From CBDBLK01 sp965243145 (lineage in GTDB: Bacteria > Bdellovibrionota > Bacteriovoracia > Bacteriovoracales > Bacteriovoracaceae), in NCBI GenBank assembly GCA_965243145.1, contig CBDEUB010000002.1, forward strand, positions 1,240,001-1,304,000: DNA of 64,000 nt, read 5' to 3'. Below are positions 36,592-44,344 of this stretch, in pieces. A model generated the notes under the pieces. That model saw nothing but the letters and a program-made list of their open reading frames with translations, made no database searches and was not told the origin of the DNA. The first letter of the stretch is position 1; every line of letters begins with the position of its first letter. A program made the position numbers and the translations under genes.

Positions 36592-38307
36592 TCAGCTTTT
36601 AATACTCAGTTCATAGAGTTTAGCGTACTCGCCCCCCAACGCCATCAACTCCCGGTGGTTGCCCTGTTCGATCAGTTTACCCTCTTTAACGACATAAATC
36701 CTATCAAAATCTTGAATGGTGCTCAATCGGTGGGCCACGGCGATGACGGTCTTGTGGCCGGCCAAATTTTCAAGCGCCTTTTGCACCACCTTTTCCGATT
36801 CGTTGTCGAGTGCCGAAGTGGCCTCGTCAAAAAGCAATATGGGAGCATCTTGCAAGTAGGCGCGGGCAATGGTGAGGCGCTGTTGTTGTCCACCGGACAA
36901 ACGCACTCCCCGATCACCAATAACGGTGTCCAGGCCGCAAGATAGTTGTCTTACAAATCCTGAGGCATAGGCCACTTCCAATGCCTGCCAAATGGCCGCC
37001 TCGGAAAAATCTCGGCCCAGGCAAAGATTGGCCCTAACACTGTCGTGAAAGAGGAAAAGTTCTTGGCCGACTAAACCAAAAAGGTTTCTCAGAGAAGCTA
37101 AAGTCAATTCGGACAAGGGATGGCCATCGATCAAAATGCTCCCGCGCTCGACGGGATAAAACCCCAGCAGGAGGTCGACGAAAGTGGATTTTCCCGCTCC
37201 CGAATTGCCCACGATGGCAACTTTTTCGCCCTTTTTGACCGTCAAATCCAGGCCCTTGATAACATCCGTCTCTTCGTAGCGGAAAGTGAGTCCACGAACG
37301 GCAATATCCTGCTCAAATTTGGCCAATTCTACTTTTCCTTGATCCGTTTCTTCGGGAAGATCGAAAAGTTCTTGCAAGCGATCCGAAGCGGCGTAGGCCT
37401 GTCCCAAGTGAACATTGGCCTCGCTGAATTTGCGAATGGGATCCATAAAAAGCGCCAGCGCCGCCACAAAGGCAACAAACTCTCCCACCGTCACGGCACC
37501 CGATTGGATGCGGTAGTGGGCAAAAACGATGACCCCCGAAAAAGCGCAGGCCCCCACCAATTCCACAAAAGGATGGGATATTTCCTCCACAAAGGTGGTT
37601 TTCATCTGGGCCGAGAAAAAAGTTTTTTGGGAGTTGTCAAAGCGGTGAAAAATAAATTTCTGCAAATTGAAGGCCTTGGTAATTTTATTGGCCCCAAAAC
37701 TCTCGGCAATGCTGTGGGTGAGTTCGCCACACTCTTTCTGGACTTCGCCCTGGTTGCGGCGGATGCGACGGCCACTGACTCCAAAAATAATCAATAAAAA
37801 GGGAGTGATCGCCAAAATGACCGCCGTCAGTTGCCAATCGGCCCAAAAGGCCATGCCCAAGTAAACTAGGGCCTTGAGAGGTTCCCGAATGAGGTCGATA
37901 CTGGCCTTAAGGCCCATGGCGAATCTATCGCTGTCGTTGATAATGCGGGAGATGACCTGGCCCTGTTTGCTGCGGTTAAAAAAACTCACTGGCAACTTGA
38001 GGAGTTTATTGAAAAGTTCCAACCGCAGGGCACAGGTGGCGCGATCCCGAATAAAGCGCAGCCAATAAAAATGGAAGAAGCGGCAGGGGAAATTGAGGAT
38101 GCCCAAAAACAAAAGCTGCCCGGCCAAAAATGCTACTTCTCCGATAGTGGCGGTGGGGGAAAGCCCAGCATCAAACAGGGGTTTGACCAAGCTGACTTGC
38201 CAACCGCCGATGGTGGCCAAACAGGCGGAAAAAATGATGACTCCGGCCACTTTGAATTTGTAGGGCAGGATATAGGGTAGAAGTCTTTTAAAGAGGAGTT
38301 CAAACAT
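36592..38307 (-). CDS. MsbA-like ABC exporter (fused membrane and ATPase domains)
   Basis: 571 residues: a six-helix membrane domain (about 1-310) and an ATPase domain. Walker A is GNSGAGKS near residue 366, the signature is LSGGQQQR near 465, and Walker B is ILLFDEATSALD, followed by the H-loop AHRLST. This layout and length match MsbA, the lipid A-core flippase, though other half-size exporters share it. An ERIC-like element lies 23 bases upstream of the start. glyS follows 24 bases downstream. Confidence 0.85.
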   Translation of the reverse strand: MFELLFKRLLPYILPYKFKVAGVIIFSACLATIGGWQVSLVKPLFDAGLSPTATIGEVAFLAGQLLFLGILNFPCRFFHFYWLRFIRDRATCALRLELFNKLLKLPVSFFNRSKQGQVISRIINDSDRFAMGLKASIDLIREPLKALVYLGMAFWADWQLTAVILAITPFLLIIFGVSGRRIRRNQGEVQKECGELTHSIAESFGANKITKAFNLQKFIFHRFDNSQKTFFSAQMKTTFVEEISHPFVELVGACAFSGVIVFAHYRIQSGAVTVGEFVAFVAALALFMDPIRKFSEANVHLGQAYAASDRLQELFDLPEETDQGKVELAKFEQDIAVRGLTFRYEETDVIKGLDLTVKKGEKVAIVGNSGAGKSTFVDLLLGFYPVERGSILIDGHPLSELTLASLRNLFGLVGQELFLFHDSVRANLCLGRDFSEAAIWQALEVAYASGFVRQLSCGLDTVIGDRGVRLSGGQQQRLTIARAYLQDAPILLFDEATSALDNESEKVVQKALENLAGHKTVIAVAHRLSTIQDFDRIYVVKEGKLIEQGNHRELMALGGEYAKLYELSIKS

Positions 38308-38329
38308 GTTTTGGCATCTTAATTTCTTA

Positions 38330-38456
38330 GTAATTGCTCACACTTCAGGCCATCTTGTGGTTCAGCTTCGCCATCGCTCCCTGCGATGTGCTGAGAGCAC
38401 ACCTCAGTCGCTCTGTCTTGCTTTACCCCAATCTGGCCCAAATTGTGAACAATTAC
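38330..38456. repeat. ERIC-like intergenic palindrome, copy B (recO-msbA-like)
   Basis: A 127-bp element with ends GTAATTGCTCACACTT (38330) and AATTGTGAACAATTAC (to 38456). It matches copy A in the opposite orientation. The central hairpin is TGTGCT-GAG-AGCACA within GCGA...TCGC, so the stem is kept although its bases differ from copy A. It lies between recO and the start of the exporter gene. Confidence 0.85.
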
Positions 38457-38482
38457 CCTGCTTTTATCACAGTTTTCCATTT

Positions 38483-38497
38483 GAGTGTGAGCAGTTC
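38483..38497. repeat. Solo terminus of ERIC-like repeat near the recO stop
   Basis: GAGTGTGAGCAGTTC matches the right-end sequence of the dispersed element, 26 bp beyond copy B and about 22 bp from the recO stop codon. It may be left from a second, decayed insertion. Confidence 0.55.
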
Positions 38498-38519
38498 GTT
38501 ATGTTTTTATTTTAGGCCG

Positions 38520-39326
38520 TCAAAAGAATGCCGCAACGGACTTAAATTCCCTGCGCTGAAAATGAAGTTGAAAACAAAAATAGTGGAAAAGTGTGTGCAA
38601 CACTCCCGCCTGTACGGGCCTAGCATTTGCCAAATCGCTATACTTGCGATGCGCAATCAATCCCAGAAGTTCCCAAAGTTCCCGCCCCAGCACCCCGTCA
38701 CTCTTTTCTCTGGCCATTCTTTTTTGGCCTTCATGGCCACCACATTCGGAACAAGCAAAAGCGCCGTGTTGGAACATCAGAAGCACCTCGGAACAGGCGT
38801 TGAGTTCCCTCTCGCAAAAAACACAGTTTTGGCGCTGGGGAAAGAGGCCCTGCTCGATGAGCAATTTGCCGAGGAACACTAAAAGCTCCCAGCGAAAATC
38901 AAAACGGGCGGCCTTTTCCAAATAAAAAAGGGCGTTGCTCAAGAGGCGAAACCCTCCCCGATGGAGATTGACGCTCTGCAAATTTTGGTCGTGCAAATTT
39001 TCAGCGGGAGAAATCTTACGCAAAACTTCTAAATAAAAGCACATGAGGGAAAAGGCCAAATAATTGTGGCGAATGTTTTTGTGCACCCAAAGAGGCCTCC
39101 ACTCTTTGGCCCGGTAAAACTCCACAGTGGATCGGGAAATGGCCAATTCGACTTGCAGCATGTGGCCCAATTCGAGGGAGGAAGATTTTTTTTTCTTCCC
39201 CCCGCCCATGCCACCGTAAAACAAAATTGAGGCCAAGCGCCCCTGGCGGGAGAGAAGGTGGGCGATCACATGCCGTTCTTGATAGGGAATCTTGTACAGC
39301 AAAAGGCCTTCGAGAGAAGTTTTCAC
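38520..39326 (-). CDS. recO: DNA repair protein RecO
   Basis: 268 residues. The N-terminal OB-fold pattern is typical (EGLLLYKIPYQERHVIAHLLSRQGRLASILFYGGMGG, with the KK/SS loop after it). The C-terminal domain has the Cys4 zinc site CVFC...CSEC. RecO loads RecA with RecR in gap repair. I start it at GTG 39326, eight bases past the helicase stop and after AAGG. A longer frame reaches 39545 but only by running through the helicase gene. Confidence 0.88.
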   Translation of the reverse strand: MKTSLEGLLLYKIPYQERHVIAHLLSRQGRLASILFYGGMGGGKKKKSSSLELGHMLQVELAISRSTVEFYRAKEWRPLWVHKNIRHNYLAFSLMCFYLEVLRKISPAENLHDQNLQSVNLHRGGFRLLSNALFYLEKAARFDFRWELLVFLGKLLIEQGLFPQRQNCVFCERELNACSEVLLMFQHGAFACSECGGHEGQKRMAREKSDGVLGRELWELLGLIAHRKYSDLANARPVQAGVLHTLFHYFCFQLHFQRREFKSVAAFF

Positions 39327-39333
39327 AGCGCCC

Positions 39334-40338
39334 TTATAACACCCATTGTTCAAACTCGTCCGCCAAGAAGCTCTTACACCAAACCCAGGATTTTTGCGCC
39401 AGAGATGCTCCAGGCCAATTGAGGCAGTGGAGGGTGAATGTCTCCCCCCGCCTTCCCCCGCGCGCTCCCATCTGCAACCACAAAGCGTCCTCTTCCACTG
39501 CAAAACCGAGGTAAACCGCCCGAAAGCTGGGAAGGTTGACACCATGACTTAAAACCGAAGTGCAAACGATGGCCAGAGGGCGGGGGCCACTCTTCAACTC
39601 CTTCTGGAAATGGGCCACTTCTCCCCCCACACAACCGAGGGCGGGAAAATGGTGGCGCTGGCAAAAATCCACCCAATAATCCACTTCCCTGCGGGTTTGA
39701 ACGAAAAGCAGCGAAGTTTGGCCCCGTTTCAACCCAAGGGCGAAACTGCGCCTGAGGCGTCGCCCCCCCATGGGGCCATAATAACGCATACACTGAGGCG
39801 GATAGGCCCACTGAAAATTGCCCCAATCCTGGACATGCACCCGGTATTCGGCCCAGGAAAATTCCGCGCGGCACTGTTCTAAAAACGACTCCGAAAGAGT
39901 GGCGGTCAAGGCCAAAATATTTTGGCCAGAGCTGCCCACAATATAGAGATATTCCCTGAGCCAAGGCCTAAAACTCTCGCCCCACAAATAGAACAAATGA
40001 ATTTCATCCAGGACAAAGCAGGCCCCTACTTCTGTGGCCCAGGCCACGCCTTCCTCTCCAAAGGTTTCCGGCGTGGCCACCACCAAGGCCGGGGGATGGC
40101 CCCCCTTTTGCACCAACTTTGCAAGATCGCTTTGACTGGCCAGATAGTAAGTGTCTACAAGGCCCTTTACGCGCTGGTAAAACTCCCCTGCCAAGGCGCG
40201 CAAAGGGGCCAGATAAACCCAACGCCCGGGCCTCTTGGCAAACAAATCCATCAAAAGACTGGTTTTGCCCCAGGCCGGAGGGGCCAAAAGCAAACTCAGC
40301 ACGGGGCCACTCCTCGCAACCATGCCCATTCTATTCAA
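39334..40338 (-). CDS. Short SF2 helicase-like ATPase
   Basis: 334 residues. Walker A-like APPAWGKTS is near residue 20, DEAH-box variant DEIH near 130, motif III LTATL near 165, and C-terminal helicase motifs (TSLLFVQTRREVDYW, CTSVLSHGVNLPSF, QMGARGGRRG). The arrangement is a minimal two-lobe SF2 helicase without accessory domains. The substrate is unknown; immediate linkage to recO suggests DNA repair. It starts at TTG 40338 after AAGGA. No known named family is assigned. Confidence 0.75.
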   Translation of the reverse strand: MNRMGMVARSGPVLSLLLAPPAWGKTSLLMDLFAKRPGRWVYLAPLRALAGEFYQRVKGLVDTYYLASQSDLAKLVQKGGHPPALVVATPETFGEEGVAWATEVGACFVLDEIHLFYLWGESFRPWLREYLYIVGSSGQNILALTATLSESFLEQCRAEFSWAEYRVHVQDWGNFQWAYPPQCMRYYGPMGGRRLRRSFALGLKRGQTSLLFVQTRREVDYWVDFCQRHHFPALGCVGGEVAHFQKELKSGPRPLAIVCTSVLSHGVNLPSFRAVYLGFAVEEDALWLQMGARGGRRGETFTLHCLNWPGASLAQKSWVWCKSFLADEFEQWVL

Positions 40339-40388
40339 AAATCCTTCCCCAAAATTTGGCCCTAAGTGGTGGAAAAAAGGGCACTATA

Positions 40389-40440
40389 GTGAACTGGATT
40401 TTAGTTTTTAAACGGGAATGGGATCAAAACTAGGCCGTTG
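40389..40440 (+). pseudogene. Remnant copy of the rsmE 5' end
   Basis: These 52 bases match 41586-41637, the start of rsmE, at roughly 83% by eye. They read GTG then NWILVFKREWDQN and a stop, against NRILIFKHEWDQKQ in rsmE. Sequences upstream of the two copies differ. The two copies are direct repeats flanking the LRR cassette. Confidence 0.75.
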
Positions 40441-40486
40441 AGAGAATTAACAATATGCATAAATCAATAAAACAATAAAACAATTC

Positions 40487-40516
40487 TTGACAAAATAACC
40501 TAATAATGGATATAAA
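40487..40516 (+). promoter_or_regulatory. Candidate sigma70 promoter of the LRR cassette
   Basis: TTGACA (40487-40492) and TATAAA (40511-40516) with an 18-bp spacer lie in an AT-rich stretch 56 bp before the small secreted ORF. This is the closest match to the housekeeping consensus seen in the window. Confidence 0.6.
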
Positions 40517-40571
40517 AATTCAGGCTAAGCAATAATGCTTATGGCCTATAACCTTATTCAGGAGAGACTAG

Positions 40572-40739
40572 ATGAAATTCTGTTTTGTTACCTTTTTGGC
40601 CCTGTTCTTAAATCAACTTTTCGCCCAATCCAATGAACCACCAACGCAAGTGTCTGCACTACAAGCTGAGGCGGCCATAGTCCCCGCTATGGGTTTGGGC
40701 CTTATTGTTTGTGGAGAAATGGTAAGGCCTAGGGAGTAA
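40572..40739 (+). CDS. Small secreted peptide, 55 residues
   Basis: The ATG follows AGGAGAG and lies downstream of a good promoter. The product has a signal peptide (MKFCFVTFLALFLNQLFA, cleavage before QSNEPP), then about 37 residues with a hydrophobic C-terminal half (AAIVPAMGLGLIVCG). The stop is three bases before the LRR gene start, and GGGAG at the ORF end serves that gene, so the two are translationally coupled. No family is recognised. Confidence 0.65.
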   Translation: MKFCFVTFLALFLNQLFAQSNEPPTQVSALQAEAAIVPAMGLGLIVCGEMVRPRE

Positions 40740-40742
40740 ATT

Positions 40743-41546
40743 ATGAACATAAAAAATTTTTCTTGCAAATTCTTCAATAAAATTTTCGTTGTATTTTTTC
40801 TCCTGCTACCTCCATTAGTGTCGGCAAATATTTGTAATAGAACTCTGGAAATTCAACACGCTATCATCAACGATATTTTATATCGAACGGGTAAAAAATT
40901 AAACTGCCGTGAAGTCAGTGCTAAAGAATTATCCCAAGTCAAAGGAATCAATGTCCATGGTGCACTTTTAGAATCTTTAAAACCAGAAGATTTGGTAGGA
41001 TTGGTTTCTTTAGAGAATCTTAACCTCAGTTTGAATCGCTTGAAATCATTTCCTGCAGGCCTAGAAACTCTGGTTCACTTGAAAAGGCTTGATCTTTCAC
41101 GCAATCATTTGAGTGGTTCTTTACCCCCTAGTTTAGGAAAACTTGAAAATTTAGAGTGGTTGTATCTCTTTGAAAATGAGTTAAGTGGCCCTTTGCCTGC
41201 TAGTTTAGGAAATCTTAAAAATTTGATAGGGCTTTACCTTGGCAGTAATCAATTCATTGGCCCACTACCCCCCGATTTGGACAGACTTGGAAAATTGAGA
41301 TGGCTTGACCTCTACAATAATCATTTTAGTGGTTCCTTGCCCTCTAGCTGGGGCAAACTTAACTTAGAAGGGCTTTATCTCAATCACAACCGTTTGAGCG
41401 GTACTGTGCCTTTCAGTTGGCAAGGCCTGATTAAAAACTTGATAAACTTTGATATTTCAAATAATTCATTAGATTTGAATGGACTTGTTGCGAATCAAGT
41501 GTCCCTTATAGAACAACTGGCCTTGAGATGTGCTACGCCAAAATAG
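40743..41546 (+). CDS. Secreted leucine-rich-repeat protein, plant-type repeats
   Basis: 267 residues with a signal peptide (about 1-28, ending VSANIC). About eight LRRs of 22-24 residues run from residue 75 to 240. They carry the LxGxLPxSLGxLxNLxxLxLxxNxL pattern that defines the plant-specific LRR class. Cys pairs near the N-terminus (CNRTLE, KLNCREVS) and a single late Cys look like caps. It is a likely extracellular binding protein. The cassette lies between duplicated rsmE 5' ends, which suggests insertion. A separate promoter and a coupled small peptide support an independent unit. Confidence 0.85.
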   Translation: MNIKNFSCKFFNKIFVVFFLLLPPLVSANICNRTLEIQHAIINDILYRTGKKLNCREVSAKELSQVKGINVHGALLESLKPEDLVGLVSLENLNLSLNRLKSFPAGLETLVHLKRLDLSRNHLSGSLPPSLGKLENLEWLYLFENELSGPLPASLGNLKNLIGLYLGSNQFIGPLPPDLDRLGKLRWLDLYNNHFSGSLPSSWGKLNLEGLYLNHNRLSGTVPFSWQGLIKNLINFDISNNSLDLNGLVANQVSLIEQLALRCATPK

Positions 41547-41585
41547 GGATTCAATAAAGTTTTCTAACTAGCAATCAAGTTTTTC

Positions 41586-42305
41586 GTGAACCGGATTTTA
41601 ATTTTTAAGCACGAATGGGATCAAAAACAGACCGTTGTTATCAAAGGTGACGAACGCTTTACCCATTTGCAAAATGTTATCCGCCCCCGCATTGGCGACC
41701 GGCTTAAACTTTGTTTGGTGGATTGTGGTCTGGCCGCCGGATGCGTGGAATCTTTCGACGAACAATCACTAACTCTCAAAATTTTGCAGCAAGAGCAAGG
41801 CCAAAGCACCAACTGGCACCTGGAAGTGGGGCTTTCCCGCCCTCTCACTTGCAAAAAATTGCTGGAAGCGGGAACCTCGTTGGGTGTGGCCAGCTTTTCC
41901 TTTTTCCACACCCGGCTCAGTCAGAAGAGTTATGCCACCAGCAAATTGTTCCGCGAAGGGGGTGCCACCCGGGCCATAGGCCATGGCCTTTCCGTCTCTG
42001 GAGTTTATTACCGGATGCCCGCTTGGAAGCTGCACCCTGCGGGAGATTTTCCCAACTCGTCCCATGCGCAAAAATATTTTCTCTCTCTGCGCGCGCAGGA
42101 AACTTTTGCTCAAGTTGGAGTCAACTTTGATAACCCCCTGGTGGTAGCGGTCGGCCCCGAACGGGATTGGACTGGGGAAGAAGAGGATCGGCTCGTGCAA
42201 AATGGTTATCGCCCGGTAAGTCTCGGCCCCAGCATCCTCAAGGTGGAAACCGCCGCTTGCGTGGCACTGGGGCAGTTGCAACTTTTAAAAAGCGTTAAAA
42301 ACTAA
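41586..42305 (+). CDS. rsmE: 16S rRNA m3U1498 methyltransferase RsmE
   Basis: 239 residues. The N-terminal PUA-like domain (HLQNVIRPRIGDRLKLCLVD) is followed by a SPOUT fold with VAVGPERDWTGEEEDRLVQNGYRPVSLGPSILKVETAACVALGQL, the knotted SAM site that identifies RsmE. It methylates U1498 of 16S rRNA. The GTG start and first 17 codons are duplicated upstream at 40389. Its 3' end overlaps the convergent tatD by 11 bases. Confidence 0.93.
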   Translation: MNRILIFKHEWDQKQTVVIKGDERFTHLQNVIRPRIGDRLKLCLVDCGLAAGCVESFDEQSLTLKILQQEQGQSTNWHLEVGLSRPLTCKKLLEAGTSLGVASFSFFHTRLSQKSYATSKLFREGGATRAIGHGLSVSGVYYRMPAWKLHPAGDFPNSSHAQKYFLSLRAQETFAQVGVNFDNPLVVAVGPERDWTGEEEDRLVQNGYRPVSLGPSILKVETAACVALGQLQLLKSVKN

Positions 42306-43107
42306 ACAGCTTTTGCGCATTGGCCGTGGTCTGGGCCAAAACTTCTTCAACGGCGACACCCTTAATTTCGGCGATCTTTTCCGCCACAAAGGGAAGATAA
42401 TAGGGGGCGTTTTCGCGGCCACGGTAGGGGACGGGAGTTAAAAAGGGCGCATCGGTTTCCAAAAGCAGATGCTCCAGCGGGCACATTTTGGCCACCTGGC
42501 GGACATTCTCGGCGTTCTTGAAAGTAATAATGCCGTTGAGGCCCAGAAAAAATCCCAGTTCTATGGCCTTTTCGGCCAATTTAAGGCCCGAAGTAAAGCT
42601 GTGAACCACCCCTTTTTTCTTGAGAGAAGGAGCAAAATCGGTGAGAATTTGCTGGGTTTCACGGTCGGCATCGCGGGTGTGAATCACCACTGGCAAATCA
42701 AACTCTGCGGCCATTTCCAATTGGCGGCAAAAGACTTCATTTTGCCGCTGGCGGGGGGAGTGATCGTAGTGGAAGTCCAGGCCAATTTCCCCAATCGCCA
42801 CAATCTTGTGAAGTTGGGCCTGAACTGCGTAGTCGCCAATTTCCCTTTCAACTTCGGCGCTCCACTGTTTGGCCTCGTGGGGGTGAATCCCCTGAGTACA
42901 AAAAACAGCGGGAAAATCTTGGGCCAATTGGCGAACTATACTTAAATTTTTGGGTTCCACCGAAATGGTCACCATTTTTTCAATTCCTACGGCCTTGCAC
43001 TTCGCCAGAGTTTCTTCCAACGGCAAGACCTGAAGATAGTCGAGGTGGCAGTGGGTTTCGATCAAAGGCCTGTCAAAAAGCGGAATCTCGCGCGGTGTTT
43101 TGCCCAC
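42295..43107 (-). CDS. tatD: TatD-family metal-dependent hydrolase
   Basis: 270 residues, TIM-barrel amidohydrolase fold. Metal ligands are visible: ETHCHLD (HxH) near residue 20, GEIGLDFHYD near 107, VVIHTRDA near 140, VVHSFT near 167 and LETDAPFLTP near 215. TatD proteins act as 3'-5' DNA exonucleases or D-aminoacyl-tRNA deacylase-like enzymes; the exact substrate cannot be told. It starts with GTG 43107, two bases past the DsbA-like stop. A few extra N-terminal residues precede the core. Confidence 0.93.
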   Translation of the reverse strand: MGKTPREIPLFDRPLIETHCHLDYLQVLPLEETLAKCKAVGIEKMVTISVEPKNLSIVRQLAQDFPAVFCTQGIHPHEAKQWSAEVEREIGDYAVQAQLHKIVAIGEIGLDFHYDHSPRQRQNEVFCRQLEMAAEFDLPVVIHTRDADRETQQILTDFAPSLKKKGVVHSFTSGLKLAEKAIELGFFLGLNGIITFKNAENVRQVAKMCPLEHLLLETDAPFLTPVPYRGRENAPYYLPFVAEKIAEIKGVAVEEVLAQTTANAQKLFSF

Positions 43108-43109
43108 AA

Positions 43110-44291
43110 TTATTTTTCAGACTTGGCCAAAAGGTCGTCGATAATAGCGGTGATCGAGGTGAGGGGTAGGGCACCCTCAATTTTGCGGCCATTGAGCAAC
43201 CAAGTGGGAGTCGAACGCACTTTAAAAGAGTCCGCGGCCTCGACATAACGGCCAATTTTGAGGCGCGTTTCCTCGGCATTAAAACAATCGGATACCCTTT
43301 CCCGTTCGGCCACTCCACGAATCCACTCCAGAGAGAGAGTTTTTTGATGGGCAAAAATCTCGGCCTCGACGGCGGAAAACTTGGCCGGCAGGCAAGATGC
43401 CACATAGGCCGCACGGCAGGCGTTTTGGTGAAGCGGGCGCTTCATTTCGGGGTTGCAGGCGGGATCGAGGGGATAAAAAAAGTATTGCAAGTTGATTTTT
43501 CCCCGATAGCGTTCAATTTCCCCGAGGCGGTGAAAAACCTCGCTCAAGGATTGGCAGGCGGGGCACTCGAAGTCGCTAAACTTGGTGATGCGGATGGGGG
43601 CGGCCTTAAATTCCGGTGTGGCCGAGAGCAAGCGGTACTCGGAATCAAAGCTGGGCGCGCCCAAATCTTCGAGCGCGTAGTAGCTGGCCAACAAGGCCTG
43701 ATCCCGCTTGCCCTGTTTGAGTTCTTTCTGGTGGGCGTGGTTATAGGTGAACCCCGCCACCACCAAAGTCATCACCAAATAGGAGGCCATAGAGGGCCAA
43801 CTGGGACACCAAGCGCGACTGTAGCGCCACATCACCAATGCCGCTACGCCACTAGCGATATAATACAGAGTGCAAAAAGGGCAAAGGCCCCGCAAAATCA
43901 CCAGAGAGTACAAAAAAAGCACCGTACAGCCGGCAAAATTGAGCGCCAGCAGAGATCGGTTCGTCCTTTCCACCCCTTCGCTTTGAAACAAATAGCCCAA
44001 CAAGGCGAAAAGGCCCACCAAAATGCCAAACATCGAGATGGGAACGCCCAACAGGTTGGACAAGGGCGAATTGGTGGTTACATCGCAATTAAAAAAACTG
44101 TTGATATAGCACAGGGAACTTCCGCTAATGCCGGTGGGAAATTTAACTTCAAAATAGTGGGAGGTCAGATAGGCGGAAAATCCCACCATGCAACTGGCGG
44201 CCAAAATAAAAAGGGCGTGGGAAACGGCGGAGGCATCACTATAGAAATGGCCCCCCGAGTTTCGAGTTTCAGTGGAATGATTTGCAGACAT
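43110..44291 (-). CDS. VKOR-DsbA fusion thiol oxidase
   Basis: 393 residues. The first 170 form a VKOR-like membrane domain with four or five helices, a loop Cys pair (CYINSFFNC) and the active CPFC near residue 140. After one more membrane segment, residues 220-390 are a DsbA-type thioredoxin domain with CPAC (FSDFECPACQSL) and a cis-Pro region (FKVRSTPTWLLNG). The protein would both introduce disulfides into exported proteins and pass electrons to quinone. AAGGA lies five bases before the ATG. Upstream is rluD. Confidence 0.93.
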   Translation of the reverse strand: MSANHSTETRNSGGHFYSDASAVSHALFILAASCMVGFSAYLTSHYFEVKFPTGISGSSLCYINSFFNCDVTTNSPLSNLLGVPISMFGILVGLFALLGYLFQSEGVERTNRSLLALNFAGCTVLFLYSLVILRGLCPFCTLYYIASGVAALVMWRYSRAWCPSWPSMASYLVMTLVVAGFTYNHAHQKELKQGKRDQALLASYYALEDLGAPSFDSEYRLLSATPEFKAAPIRITKFSDFECPACQSLSEVFHRLGEIERYRGKINLQYFFYPLDPACNPEMKRPLHQNACRAAYVASCLPAKFSAVEAEIFAHQKTLSLEWIRGVAERERVSDCFNAEETRLKIGRYVEAADSFKVRSTPTWLLNGRKIEGALPLTSITAIIDDLLAKSEK

Positions 44292-44344
44292 GTTATCCTT
44301 CCCGTTGAGTTAAAGTGCCAAATTTTTTTGAGTTTATACTAGAT

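Noticed and set aside
38520..39545. 341-residue RecO with an N-terminal extension
   Set aside because: The extension would be read from within the helicase gene and has no RecO similarity; GTG 39326 has correct spacing.
40119..40433. 104-codon plus-strand ORF ending in an RsmE-like tail
   Set aside because: Most of it is antisense to the helicase; only its end is meaningful, as the rsmE 5' remnant.
43344..44342. 332-codon plus-strand frame
   Set aside because: Antisense to the VKOR-DsbA gene; the composition is biased and no domain is recognised.
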